A DNA stretch of 64,000 nucleotides, from positions 1,852,501 to 1,916,500 of the forward strand of contig NZ_CP048815.1 in the NCBI RefSeq assembly GCF_010977555.1, in the 5' to 3' direction. The notes beneath the pieces were generated by a model that worked only from the letters and a program-made list of their open reading frames with translations, was not told where the DNA came from and did not search any database. The position numbers and the translations under genes were made by a program. This DNA comes from Caulobacter rhizosphaerae. Its GTDB lineage: Bacteria > Pseudomonadota > Alphaproteobacteria > Caulobacterales > Caulobacteraceae. Positions 42,697 through 50,444 of the stretch are shown here, in pieces. Position 1 is the stretch's first letter. Each line of letters starts with the position of its first letter.

Positions 42697-44526
42697 ATGA
42701 CCTGCTCGTTGAGCGCCGCTCGCGGCGCCGATCTGGCGTACGCCTACGCGTTCCCGGCCGCCCTGGACGTGACCGGCTACACCGCGCGCCTGGTGGTCTA
42801 CGCCAGCCGGGGCGGGGCGACCCTGCTGACCGTGACCAGCACGCCGACGGCGAACGGCTCCTTCGCCGCCTTCGACGGGCAACGGCTAGAGGTCCACGTC
42901 GAGGCGGCCGACATCGATGCGCTCCCCCAGGCCAGCGTCCCGACCGAGCCCAGCCTGCTGCAGTACGATCTCTTCCTGACGTCGGTGGACCTGACGGAGA
43001 AGCTCGCCGGCGGCCTGTTCAAGGTGCAGCCGGTCGGCGCGGCCGTGTGTGGCTGCGAGGGCGACATCGAGGTCATCGTGGGCGGTTGCGACGTCTCGGT
43101 CGAGTTGGTCGGCCCCCGCGGCGCCAACGGCGTCACCGTGCCCGTCTCGGTCTTCATGACGACGGTCCTGCCCTCGGCCAACGGCGAGGAGGTCCGCGAG
43201 GCCCTGGGCGACGACGGCTACCTTTCCCTGGGCGACGTCGCGGTCAACGCGTCGCCCTCGGTGAACCGCGTCAACTATCAGGCCATCGCCCAGCGCTGCG
43301 CCGACGAAGGCAAGACGCTCTGGATCCCGCACGGCATCGGGCCGATCGACGGTACGATCGACGTGGACGGCTATTTCAACATCGATGGGTGCGGCACGCT
43401 GCGGGCGAACGGCATCAATGCGCCGATGATCCGCATGTCGTTCAACGGCGGCGGGGTGATCTTCGCGCCGACGGTGAAGAACGTCGCCTTCTTCAATGAG
43501 ACCACGGCGCTCAATCGCAACAGCGCCGCCCTCGAGTACGTCGGCGAGGGGACCTATGCGCTCTATCCCGTCTTTCTCAACCTGGCCTCCTACGGCTGCT
43601 ACACGCTGTTCCGCAACAAGGTCGGGACCTTCCCCGGCCCGTTCGGCAACGAGACCTATCTGAACTGGGGCACGGTGCAGTCGTGCCGGGCCTATAACCA
43701 TCCCCTGGGGGAGAACGGCCGCCACCTGGTGCACCACACCCGCGGGTCTGGCACTGGCTGGACCTATCGCGACTGCAAAGGCGAGCTCGACTTCCCGATC
43801 GGGCCGTACGGCGCCGAGCTGGTGGGTGTGCCGGCTTACGTGCGCATCGACGGGGAGCCCGGTGACGTCGCCGGCGACGTGATCTTCGACGGCCACGTCA
43901 CTGGCTTGCAGGCGGCCTGCATTTCCGTCGACGGCGGCCTGAACTACCGGGTCAACGTCAGCATCTCCACCCTGACCCAGATCGACGCGAGGGCCGAGCT
44001 CGCCGTCTTCTACGACCCCCAGCCGGTCTTCGTGTTCGGCGCCAATATCAGGCCATCAGCCCTCGGCGGCGGGATCAACATCGCCAGGGGCCTGCCTAAC
44101 GACCTGCGCGGCTCTCGCCTGGAGGGTTACGGCTTCCATGAAGCGACCTCGGGCAACTTCAGCAACGCGTTCACCGCGGACGCCCACACTGTCGACGTCT
44201 GCCGCGTCACCATGGCGCCCAATCACTCCACGGTCTGCACGGTGCACGCCGAGGGCCTGGTCGGCGGCGTTGGGCGCGGCCAGCGCCGCGCCGTCTTCAG
44301 CATTCGCCACGACGGCACGAACGTGGTCGTGACCGAGATCGCCGCCTTGGGCTTTGTCGATCCCCCCGCGCCCGGCCCTAGCTTCCTGGCATTCTCGACG
44401 CTCATTGAGGACAGCCGCGTGACGATCAAGCTGAGTTTCACCTCCTCGAGCGGCTCGGACATCACCTGGCAGTTTCGCGGGGAGGGCGGCGCGTGTCGCT
44501 ATGAAGAGGGAGGGAGCACGCTGTGA
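42697..44526 (+). CDS. Tailspike with beta-helix
   Basis: A 609-residue protein. The first 160 residues form a head-binding or adaptor-like domain (YTARLVVYASRGGATLLTVT, VELVGPRG). NRVNYQAIAQRCADEGKTLW followed by IPHGIGPIDGTIDVDGYFNI is the start of a pectate-lyase-like beta-helix, with a beta-rich C-terminus. It is likely the main receptor-binding protein, recognising a surface polysaccharide. Confidence 0.8.
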   Translation: MTCSLSAARGADLAYAYAFPAALDVTGYTARLVVYASRGGATLLTVTSTPTANGSFAAFDGQRLEVHVEAADIDALPQASVPTEPSLLQYDLFLTSVDLTEKLAGGLFKVQPVGAAVCGCEGDIEVIVGGCDVSVELVGPRGANGVTVPVSVFMTTVLPSANGEEVREALGDDGYLSLGDVAVNASPSVNRVNYQAIAQRCADEGKTLWIPHGIGPIDGTIDVDGYFNIDGCGTLRANGINAPMIRMSFNGGGVIFAPTVKNVAFFNETTALNRNSAALEYVGEGTYALYPVFLNLASYGCYTLFRNKVGTFPGPFGNETYLNWGTVQSCRAYNHPLGENGRHLVHHTRGSGTGWTYRDCKGELDFPIGPYGAELVGVPAYVRIDGEPGDVAGDVIFDGHVTGLQAACISVDGGLNYRVNVSISTLTQIDARAELAVFYDPQPVFVFGANIRPSALGGGINIARGLPNDLRGSRLEGYGFHEATSGNFSNAFTADAHTVDVCRVTMAPNHSTVCTVHAEGLVGGVGRGQRRAVFSIRHDGTNVVVTEIAALGFVDPPAPGPSFLAFSTLIEDSRVTIKLSFTSSSGSDITWQFRGEGGACRYEEGGSTL

Positions 44527-44774
44527 CCTATTCCACGCGAACCAGCCGCTGGTCGGCCATGAGCCCCAGCTTCGAGCTCCATGACGTGATCGGCGCCGAT
44601 GACCTCGAGTTCCTCGGTACGGTTCGCTGCAGGGACGTCAAGGCCGTGCAGGGCCCGTCCAGCACTTGGCTCGCCTTCAAGGGCCAGCCGAGCTTGGGGC
44701 GGGCGACGAACTGCCTGGGTGAGTTTGCGAGCCTGGCCCTGGCCGCATCTGCCGTTGCGGCTTCCGCTTCCTAG
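44523..44774 (+). CDS. Small protein after tailspike
   Basis: An 83-residue protein from a GTG overlapping the tailspike stop; no known domain. The middle, FLGTVRCRDVKAVQGPSSTW, looks beta-rich. A chaperone or accessory role is a guess. Confidence 0.45.
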   Translation: MTYSTRTSRWSAMSPSFELHDVIGADDLEFLGTVRCRDVKAVQGPSSTWLAFKGQPSLGRATNCLGEFASLALAASAVAASAS

Positions 44775-44844
44775 CGAGGTCGCCTCCGCGGCGACGCCTT
44801 TGCGCGTGCCGGCGAGAAGTTTTCACACATAAAGGAGTCCGGCC

Positions 44845-45213
44845 ATGCTGGATAAAGACCGGCTGCTGGCCGGGCTCGCGGCGTTCATCGTGAGCGTCAT
44901 CTGGTGCGGCATGGCCTTGGTGCCGGTCGTATTCGCCGACCCGCCGCCGGGCGCGCGGACGCTCGCCCGGGCGTGCGTCGAAAAAGCGCTGGCCGCGATC
45001 GCCGCCTTCGCCGCCGGCTCGCTGTCGGCGCCGTGGGCGGCGACCTTCGTCAACCAGGTCGTCGCCAAGTACCTGGGCCTGCCCCTGCAGGTCGACGCCC
45101 TGACCGCCGGCGTGGCGATCGGCGTGCTCGTGGCGATCCTCGTCGCCGACCCGACGGCCAGGACGCGCCTGGCCGGGTGGGCTTCCCGTAAAATCAAAGG
45201 AGTCCTGCCATGA
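44845..45213 (+). CDS. Holin-like membrane protein
   Basis: A 122-residue protein with three hydrophobic segments (LAAFIVSVIWCGMALVPVVF, LAAIAAFAAGSLSAPWAATF, LTAGVAIGVLVAILVA) and a basic tail, first in the lysis cassette. This is a class I-like holin layout. Confidence 0.65.
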   Translation: MLDKDRLLAGLAAFIVSVIWCGMALVPVVFADPPPGARTLARACVEKALAAIAAFAAGSLSAPWAATFVNQVVAKYLGLPLQVDALTAGVAIGVLVAILVADPTARTRLAGWASRKIKGVLP

Positions 45214-45518
45214 GCTGGCTCGTCCTGGTCATCGCGATGCTGTGCCTGGTCGGCGTGGCGTCGTTCGTCTTGCGCGCCCGCCTCCTGGGCGAAGAGGGGA
45301 CCGCGTTCCCCGGCGCGCGCTTTTCGACCCTGGCGCTGATCGACCTGGCGGCCGCGGTGATGGCGATCCTCGCGATCTCCGTCCTGGTCGGCCGACTGCA
45401 GCCGCCGGCCTGGTCGGCGATCGGCGTCCTGCTCGTCGATATCTACGGCGTGGTCGAGCTGGTGAAGCTCTTCCGCCGGCGCTCGATCGGCGGCCAGGTC
45501 CTGGGCCCGCGCCGATGA
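45210..45518 (+). CDS. Second lysis-cassette membrane protein
   Basis: A 102-residue protein with three hydrophobic helices and a short basic C-terminus, overlapping the holin-like gene and the next gene by 4 nt. It may be an antiholin or second holin. Confidence 0.6.
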   Translation: MSWLVLVIAMLCLVGVASFVLRARLLGEEGTAFPGARFSTLALIDLAAAVMAILAISVLVGRLQPPAWSAIGVLLVDIYGVVELVKLFRRRSIGGQVLGPRR

Positions 45519-45883
45519 CCTGGTCGTACTCGCAAAGCACCGGCGAGCTGCGTCAGGCGGGCCGCGTCGTGGCCAGGGGCTATTCCGGCGCCGGCAAGAC
45601 CAAGGAAGCCGGCCGGAACAACCCGGTCATGGAAGCGGTCGTCGCCACGGGTCCGATTCCTCGCGGGCTCTGGCGGATCGGCCCCGCCTACAAGAACGCC
45701 AACCTGGGCCCGATCTGCATGAACCTGGACCCGGTCGGCCATGACGCCCACGGGCGCACGCTGTTCCGGATCCACGGCAACAACCGCGTCGACGACGCCA
45801 GCCACGGCTGCATCATCCTGGGCCCCACGATCCGGACGATGATCGCGCAGAGCGCCGACAAGATGCTCGAGGTCACCGAATGA
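45515..45883 (+). CDS. DUF2778 / Tlde1-type endolysin candidate
   Basis: A 122-residue protein in the slot where an endolysin is expected. It has the LD-transpeptidase-like core: PIPRGLWRIGPAY, FRIHGNN, and DASHGCIIL with the Ser-x-Gly-Cys active site. DUF2778 proteins (Tlde1) cut or exchange the peptides of peptidoglycan. It has no signal sequence, so the holin would release it. No lysozyme or amidase gene is seen nearby. Confidence 0.8.
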   Translation: MTWSYSQSTGELRQAGRVVARGYSGAGKTKEAGRNNPVMEAVVATGPIPRGLWRIGPAYKNANLGPICMNLDPVGHDAHGRTLFRIHGNNRVDDASHGCIILGPTIRTMIAQSADKMLEVTE

Positions 45884-46269
45884 AGAACGCCCTCTACGGC
45901 GCGATCGGCGCGTTCCTGGTCGTCCTCCTGGTCGGCCTGGTCGGCGCCCGGGTTGAGGTCTCCTCCCTGACCAAGGACCGGGACCGATGGCGCTCGAGCG
46001 CCGGCGAGTACCTGAAGGCCGCCGGCGCTTGGGAGGCCAGCTATCGAAGCGCTTCGAGCAAGCGTGCGGACGAGGGGCAGCGGGCGATCACCGCCACCAA
46101 CCTGGCCGCCCTGGCCTGCGACGCCCGCGTCGCGGCCGCGCGCCGATCGGCCGGCGCCATCCAGACCATCGTCTCCAAGGATCCGATCTATGACGAAGCA
46201 CATTGCCCTGTGCGCCGCAGCGTTGGCTTTGACCTGCTGCGCGACGCGACCGGCGCCCCGACCCGCTGA
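45880..46269 (+). CDS. Inner-membrane spanin (Rz-like)
   Basis: A 129-residue protein with one N-terminal transmembrane anchor (GAIGAFLVVLLVGLVGARVE) and a periplasmic coiled coil. An outer-membrane lipoprotein gene overlaps its 3' end in another frame, the usual spanin arrangement. Confidence 0.8.
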   Translation: MKNALYGAIGAFLVVLLVGLVGARVEVSSLTKDRDRWRSSAGEYLKAAGAWEASYRSASSKRADEGQRAITATNLAALACDARVAAARRSAGAIQTIVSKDPIYDEAHCPVRRSVGFDLLRDATGAPTR

Positions 46270-46489
46270 GATCCCGCCGCCCAGGGCCGTCGACGTGCGG
46301 ATCTGCGCGGATGTGCCGGCGTCGCCGGCGATGCCCGCCTCGGCCGATCTGGTTCAACCCGAGACGCCGGCGGAGAAGACCGCGTTCGATGCGTTCATGA
46401 CCTGGGTGGCCCAGCTGGTCGACCACGACGCCGGCGTCACCGCCCGGGCGGAGCTCGCCAAGGCGGAAAGCTGCCCCAAGGAGGGTTGA
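46190..46489 (+). CDS. Outer-membrane spanin lipoprotein (Rz1-like)
   Basis: A 99-residue lipoprotein with a signal MTKHIALCAAALALTCC (the lipid-modified Cys in ALTC), then a Pro-rich segment (RPAPRPAEIPPP). It starts inside the Rz-like gene in the +1 frame and extends 220 nt beyond it. With the inner spanin it fuses the membranes in the last step of lysis. Confidence 0.8.
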   Translation: MTKHIALCAAALALTCCATRPAPRPAEIPPPRAVDVRICADVPASPAMPASADLVQPETPAEKTAFDAFMTWVAQLVDHDAGVTARAELAKAESCPKEG

Positions 46490-46547
46490 CCCTTCTGCTC
46501 AGACTGAGAATATGGCTGCGCTCTGACACGCCACATCCGCCCTGAAG

Positions 46548-46582
46548 AACGCCCCTCGGCCTCGGCCGGGGGGCGTTTTTCG
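46548..46582. terminator. Terminator between converging prophage operons
   Basis: aacgcccc...ggggcgtt with cggc / gccg inside, followed by T tract; it ends the late operon. Confidence 0.8.
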
Positions 46583-46591
46583 TTTCGGCGG

Positions 46592-47179
46592 TCACACCAA
46601 GCTGGGCTCCGGCTCGGGAGGGAAGTCCCGCACGACGTGCAACGTGCCCGCCGGCGCGGGCGCGAGGATCTCTGGCTGCGGCCGCGTCAGATCCAGCCAA
46701 TCGCGGCCGCCCTCGGCCGACAACAGGACCACCTGGCGGTCGTGGTAGGGGACGATGTCCGGACCAGGCTCAGTCGTCAGCATGGTCCAGCAGCCGTTCT
46801 TGACGATGCCGGCGATCCAAAACAGCGGGTTGTCGGCCATCGTGAATTTCCAGCGCGTCTTTCGCTTCTGACCAGGCTGCGGCGCGGTGAACTCATAGAA
46901 GGCGTCGGCCGGGATCAGGACGCGGTCGCTGCCGGAGAAGTCGCGATCGTCGGAGCGGAAGTTGAAGACGGGCCCCTTCGGGCCTGGCCAGCCCCACTTC
47001 GTCATCGAAACCACGGCCTGGTCGCCGACATGCCGCACGATCGGTGCGGCCTCCGTCATCTTGATCTCAGGGCGGGGCTCGAAGTTGGACGCCTGACCGT
47101 CCCAGACGACGGGCAGCTTCAGGACCTTGTTCCAGGTGGCGAAGAGGTCGCCGGTCTTGAGGCTATAGAGGTTGCACAT
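46592..47179 (-). CDS. SOS response-associated peptidase (HMCES/YedK-like)
   Basis: A 195-residue SRAP protein. After Met removal it begins with catalytic Cys2 (MCNLYSL); FNFRSDD replaces the usual NARSE, and RVLIPADAFYEF supplies the conserved Glu, with YHDRQ for the His. SRAP proteins form a covalent link with abasic sites in single-stranded DNA. The start at 47179 is set by Cys2 and by the TGATG overlap with the gene upstream. A phage role in protecting replicating DNA is likely. Confidence 0.85.
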   Translation of the reverse strand: MCNLYSLKTGDLFATWNKVLKLPVVWDGQASNFEPRPEIKMTEAAPIVRHVGDQAVVSMTKWGWPGPKGPVFNFRSDDRDFSGSDRVLIPADAFYEFTAPQPGQKRKTRWKFTMADNPLFWIAGIVKNGCWTMLTTEPGPDIVPYHDRQVVLLSAEGGRDWLDLTRPQPEILAPAPAGTLHVVRDFPPEPEPSLV

Positions 47180-47370
47180 CAGGGCCCGTCCCAGAGTTTC
47201 AGATGCCACCAGCCGAGCGGCGCGTGCTCGGGATCTCCAAGCGCGTCGATGAACAGCTCCGCGAAATAGGCGCCTTCAGCTCGCGCCTTGACCTCGTCCG
47301 GAGGCGCGCCTTGGCCATGCTCTTCGGCGTCCGGTTCCCGACTCGGCTTGGGGTTCTTGTTCTCGGTCAT
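47179..47370 (-). CDS. Small acidic prophage protein
   Basis: A 63-residue protein with a disordered start and a WWHLKLWDGP end, one base overlapping the SRAP gene. Unknown. Confidence 0.5.
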   Translation of the reverse strand: MTENKNPKPSREPDAEEHGQGAPPDEVKARAEGAYFAELFIDALGDPEHAPLGWWHLKLWDGP

Positions 47371-47450
47371 GGGGCAACCCTAGCGGGATGAGGCGTGTCT
47401 GGGCAACGTGACGCGGCGCGAGAGCGGTCCGACTCAGCTATGCCGCCGGC

Positions 47451-47729
47451 ATGACCTTTCTCGAGATTGATCAGCTGATCGACGCCATGGCGGCCGAGGC
47501 GGCGAAGACGGGCGACGAAAGCCAGCTGCCCGGTGCGATCTTCCTGCATCCGGACCACTTCGTCGGCAACCTGCTGAAGACGGAGATGACGACGATCGGC
47601 CGGGGCATCCGCTATCGCGGCGTTCGGGTCCTGGTCTCCCGCGAATTCGAGAGCCGGGTGGTCGCCCGGGTCGACCTGCAGCGTGACGTCGGAGAGTTCG
47701 AGCCCGTGACGCCGGCCGAGCACGGCTGA
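47451..47729 (+). CDS. Small hypothetical prophage protein
   Basis: A 92-residue protein (FLEIDQLIDAMAAEAAKTGD, GIRYRGVRVLVSREFESRVV), on the strand opposite to its neighbours. The alternation of helix and strands looks like a real fold but no family is recognised. Confidence 0.5.
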   Translation: MTFLEIDQLIDAMAAEAAKTGDESQLPGAIFLHPDHFVGNLLKTEMTTIGRGIRYRGVRVLVSREFESRVVARVDLQRDVGEFEPVTPAEHG

Positions 47730-47745
47730 CGACCGCTAGCGCCGG

Positions 47746-47958
47746 CTACATCCTGGCGTCGGTGTCGATGAAGCCGTCGCGGCCACGGGCGCCACAGAGG
47801 TCGCAGCGGATCTTCCCGCGGATCTGGTGGGGCAAGGTTTCGCCCCCGAGGACCTGGATCGCCTGAGCCCGCGGCCAGACCTGCCGATTTCCGCATCGGC
47901 GGCAGGTGATCGTCAGATCGCTCTTGATCCGGCGTAGCGTCGGCCAGATGTGCGCCAT
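47746..47958 (-). CDS. Zinc-ribbon prophage protein 1
   Basis: A 70-residue protein with CRRCG and CDLCG about 30 residues apart, a four-Cys zinc site. The next gene upstream encodes a similar protein. DNA or RNA binding is likely but untested. Confidence 0.6.
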   Translation of the reverse strand: MAHIWPTLRRIKSDLTITCRRCGNRQVWPRAQAIQVLGGETLPHQIRGKIRCDLCGARGRDGFIDTDARM

Positions 47959-47961
47959 GGG

Positions 47962-48228
47962 TCAGGTCGCGGGCGGGACATAGGGACCGTAGTCCGGCCG
48001 GGTCTCCCATTTCTGGCTTCCGCATCGAGGGCATGTCTGGCGGACATGGTGCCTGGCGTCGCAGATCCCGATGAGCGGGCCGTTCACGCCGCGGGCCTGC
48101 AGCTGGCTGATCACCTTCTGCAGATCGTAGGTCTCGCGCCACTGGCAGTGCAGGCAGATCAGCAGCAGGTTGGCTTCGCCGAGGAGCTGACCGAGGGGGA
48201 CACCGGGAAGGTTCTCATTGCGGGGCAT
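47962..48228 (-). CDS. Zinc-ribbon prophage protein 2
   Basis: An 88-residue protein with CLHC and CPRCG zinc knuckles and a YDLQKVISQLQARG helix between them. It ends 3 nt before the start of zinc-ribbon protein 1. Confidence 0.6.
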   Translation of the reverse strand: MPRNENLPGVPLGQLLGEANLLLICLHCQWRETYDLQKVISQLQARGVNGPLIGICDARHHVRQTCPRCGSQKWETRPDYGPYVPPAT

Positions 48229-48297
48229 GTTCCGCTAATGTTCTAATTCCGGTCCCCGGCGAGTCAATGCGGCGAAGTCTCCTATCGCAGGCGTCTG

Positions 48298-48552
48298 TCA
48301 TGCGCCGAAGGCTCGCTTCGCCTTCTCGCGCGCCTCCAGCTCGTCGATCGCGCGCTTGATCAGCTGCGAGGTATCGAGCTCGAGCTCGATCTTCAGGAGC
48401 GCGAACCTCCGGACGAACTCCCGATCGAAATGGCCGCCGATGTGGGTTCCACGCACTCGCTTGGCGCCAGGCGCCGCCGCCGACGCCGCCGGCGCTGGCG
48501 GCTCATCGCCGGCTTCGATCGCCTGCAGGAATCGCTTCGCCTTCGCCTCCAT
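48298..48552 (-). CDS. Ribbon-helix-helix partition partner of ParA
   Basis: An 84-residue protein. The N-terminal half is flexible and basic; the C-terminal half has HIGGHFDREFVRRFALLKIE and LDTSQLIKRAIDELEAREK, a ribbon-helix-helix fold as in ParG/omega-type centromere-binding proteins. Its ATG overlaps the parA stop (TGATG), so the two are translationally coupled. It should bind the GTGCANNN arrays as stacked dimers, repress the operon and load ParA. Confidence 0.75.
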   Translation of the reverse strand: MEAKAKRFLQAIEAGDEPPAPAASAAAPGAKRVRGTHIGGHFDREFVRRFALLKIELELDTSQLIKRAIDELEAREKAKRAFGA

Positions 48553-49214
48553 CACGCCGCTCCCGCGTGGTGCACCGGTGCACCGGTGCACAGGTGCAGG
48601 TGTGCGGCGAGGCTCTTCCAGAGGGCGGAGATCTCCGTTGAGCCCTTGCTGATCACCGTGACCTCCTGGGCCGCCTTGCCCTGGACGCTGGCGTCCTTGT
48701 GGATCTTCAGCCGGTGCAGGACCTGGTCGACCATCTCGACGCCGGCCTTGGCGAACATCGTGCGCGCCAGGTCGACTTCGCTGGTGCTGTTAGGCGTGAC
48801 CATGTTGAGGACGGCCAGGGCCCGGGTCCCCAGCGCGCGGGCCGCGAGAACGGTCGTCGGCAACTGCTCGAACGATTCGATATCGGGGGTGCAGGGGATC
48901 AGCACCAAGTCGGCTTTCTGGACCGCGAGGAACGCCTCGCTGCTCTTCGCCGGCGGCGTGTCGATGAAGACCACGTCGCAGCCGGCCTCGCGCGCCAGGT
49001 CGAGATTGGCCTCAAGGTCCAACTCCGTGGTGAACCGCACCGCCGGCAGCTGGTCGCCGCGCCGGCGTCGCCCCCAGCGCGTCATCGACTGCTGGGTGTC
49101 CATGTCCAGGGCTAGGACCATCAGCCCGTCCCTGGCCGAGGCGACGGACAGGGACTTGGCCAGGGTGGATTTACCGACCCCGCCCTTCTGCATGGCTACG
49201 GCGATGATGATCAT
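48552..49214 (-). CDS. parA: ParA partition ATPase
   Basis: A 220-residue ParA with deviant Walker A KGGVGKST, switch region LDMDTQQSMTRWG and Walker B-like VVFIDTPPA. There is no N-terminal HTH, so it is a small type Ib ParA that relies on a partner repressor, here the RHH protein. Octad array B is 22 bp upstream of its start, and array C lies in its last codons. Confidence 0.9.
   Translation of the reverse strand: MIIIAVAMQKGGVGKSTLAKSLSVASARDGLMVLALDMDTQQSMTRWGRRRRGDQLPAVRFTTELDLEANLDLAREAGCDVVFIDTPPAKSSEAFLAVQKADLVLIPCTPDIESFEQLPTTVLAARALGTRALAVLNMVTPNSTSEVDLARTMFAKAGVEMVDQVLHRLKIHKDASVQGKAAQEVTVISKGSTEISALWKSLAAHLHLCTGAPVHHAGAA
48570..48609. repeat. Octad array C in the parA/RHH junction
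   Basis: Five contiguous 8-bp units, four starting GTGCA and a fifth GTGCGGCG. It codes for the end of ParA and precedes the RHH start by 18 nt, so it doubles as coding sequence. Confidence 0.65.
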
Positions 49215-49235
49215 GGCGTGCTCCTTGGTTCAGGC

Positions 49236-49267
49236 GTGCAGCCGTGCACCGGTGCAATGGTGCACCC
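49236..49267. repeat. Octad array B, putative centromere/operator upstream of parA
   Basis: Four exact-register 8-bp units all beginning GTGCA, the last two reading GTGCAATGGTGCACCC as in array A. Location directly upstream of the parA start fits autoregulation and centromere function. Confidence 0.7.
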
Positions 49268-49354
49268 GTGGGGACGGAAGGTGGGCCTGGTCGCTGGTGA
49301 AGGGGTTGGAGACGGCGAGGGCCCCGGAAGGGGGCTCTAGGGCCGTCGTTGCAC

Positions 49355-49375
49355 TCGTCGGAAAGCAACCGACGA
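49355..49375. repeat. Inverted repeat next to attR
   Basis: tcgtcgg and ccgacga arms with a 7-nt spacer, 18 bp from the att core. It could be an arm-type integrase or accessory site. Confidence 0.35.
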
Positions 49376-49392
49376 ATATCGTAGAACATTCC

Positions 49393-49448
49393 CTAGATTG
49401 TGGATCTAGAGGTCCTCGGTTCGAGCCCGAGAGCTGGTACCATCGCAG
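49393..49448 (+). repeat. attR core with tRNA-His 3' fragment
   Basis: Identical to 9413-9468. This is the displaced 3' half of the original host tRNA-His, lacking the 5' half, so it is not a tRNA gene. Confidence 0.95.
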
Positions 49449-49455
49449 GACGCTG

Positions 49456-49486
49456 TAAAGCCCCGGGTTCCGCCTGGGGCTTTTTC
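49456..49486 (+). terminator. Original host tRNA-His terminator
   Basis: aagcccc...ggggctt followed by five T, just past attR. It was separated from its tRNA by integration. Confidence 0.75.
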
Positions 49487-49501
49487 GTTGCGGGGCGGAG
49501 A

Positions 49502-49645
49502 CTAGGCGTGACGCCCGTGCAGGGCGGCCCAGACGCGCCAGCCGATCAGGGCGATGGCGATCCAACCCGCCAGCAGGCCGGCCATCGGATGGGCCTGCCA
49601 CCAGTACCGAATGCGGACGGCGGCCGCCCCCGAGGACAATTTCAC
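49502..49645 (-). CDS. Possible small single-span membrane peptide
   Basis: A 47-codon frame from a GTG start with a transmembrane helix (MAGLLAGWIAIALIGWRVWA) after a basic segment. It has host-like codon use, ends just outside attR, and a gggag precedes the start. Confidence 0.4.
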   Translation of the reverse strand: MKLSSGAAAVRIRYWWQAHPMAGLLAGWIAIALIGWRVWAALHGRHA

Positions 49646-49840
49646 GCCTACGCTCCCGACTAACGCGACTTTGCGCGCCTGCTCCCTGGTCTGGAGGCTG
49701 CGCTTGAACGGGCGCTTGCGAAATGCGGCACAGCGCCGCTACCGCGCCGCGTGGAAAAGTGGGCCCCGGTCTTCCGTGAGGGCGATGCGACAGCGAAAAC
49801 CGGGATCTCGCCGCGCGATTCCCGTATCGCGAAGCTTGCT

Positions 49841-50272
49841 CTAGGGCGCGGCCGCGGCCGGCTCGTCGTCGACCATCGCCTTGACCAGGTCGACGACCCG
49901 CCGGCGCAGGCGGCGATCGTTCAGCCGTGGGAACAGCCCCGCCAGCTCCAAGCCCTCCGGCGTGGCCACGAACTGGGTCATGCGCTGGGCGAAGCCGTCG
50001 TCGAGGTCGTCCCGCCTGGTCTCGTCCAGGCCTTCGAAGAAATAGGACACCGGCGACTGCAGCAGCCGCGCGGCCTCGTAGAGTTTGGAGGCGCTGATGC
50101 GATTGGCGCCGCGCTCGTACTTCTGGATCTGCTGGAAGGTGATGCCCAGGGCCTCGGCAAGCTGGGTCTGGCTGAGACCCAGCACCTTTCGCCGAATCCG
50201 AAGCCGGGCGCCCACATAGAGATCGACGGGGTGGGCCATGTCGGAAGGGAGTTTGTCGGTCATCCGCGTCAC
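49841..50272 (-). CDS. XRE-family regulator, host copy
   Basis: A 143-residue HTH protein (RRKVLGLSQTQLAEALGITF, then QQIQKYERGANRISASKLYE) with a C-terminal helical domain, PraR-like. A gggagg site favours the GTG start at 50272; an ATG follows three codons later. It is a paralogue of the prophage regulator at 13346-13765, which could compete for its DNA sites. Confidence 0.85.
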   Translation of the reverse strand: MTRMTDKLPSDMAHPVDLYVGARLRIRRKVLGLSQTQLAEALGITFQQIQKYERGANRISASKLYEAARLLQSPVSYFFEGLDETRRDDLDDGFAQRMTQFVATPEGLELAGLFPRLNDRRLRRRVVDLVKAMVDDEPAAAAP

Positions 50273-50444
50273 GTTCCTCCCAGCGACCGCGCGCCCGCCC
50301 TCTATTCGAAAGCGTGTGGTCCAGCTTGGTTAACGCAGAATAGACCCATGCCGCCGCCTTAGTCACGCGTCTGACACATCCGTTGAGCCCGCAAAATGGG
50401 CCGGCGGGCTTGACGTTTGGCGCGAGCAAGGGTGTTTGCCGCCC

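Larger units (their letters stand above)
9413..49448. mobile_element. Integrated short-tailed prophage of about 40 kb
   Basis: Bounded by 56-bp identical direct repeats inside and at the end of tRNA-His. It contains an integrase at the left end, a repressor/Cro switch, a putative replication protein, terminase, portal, scaffold, capsid, adaptor, tail and ejection proteins, tailspikes, a lysis cassette and a ParA partition operon. The portal (P22 type), SU10-type capsid and adaptor, and lack of tape-measure or sheath genes indicate podovirus-like morphology. No obvious inactivating mutation was seen in core genes, so it may be inducible. Confidence 0.95.

Noticed and set aside
48570..48609. 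CRISPR-like tandem repeats
   Set aside because: Units are 8 bp without spacers and match the parA-associated arrays; there are no cas genes.
49393..49448. Second tRNA-His gene
   Set aside because: Only the 3' half from the anticodon stem is present; it is the attR duplicate.
50273..50444. Possible THI-box riboswitch upstream of thiO
   Set aside because: No CTGAGA core or matching stems were found; hairpins present are generic.
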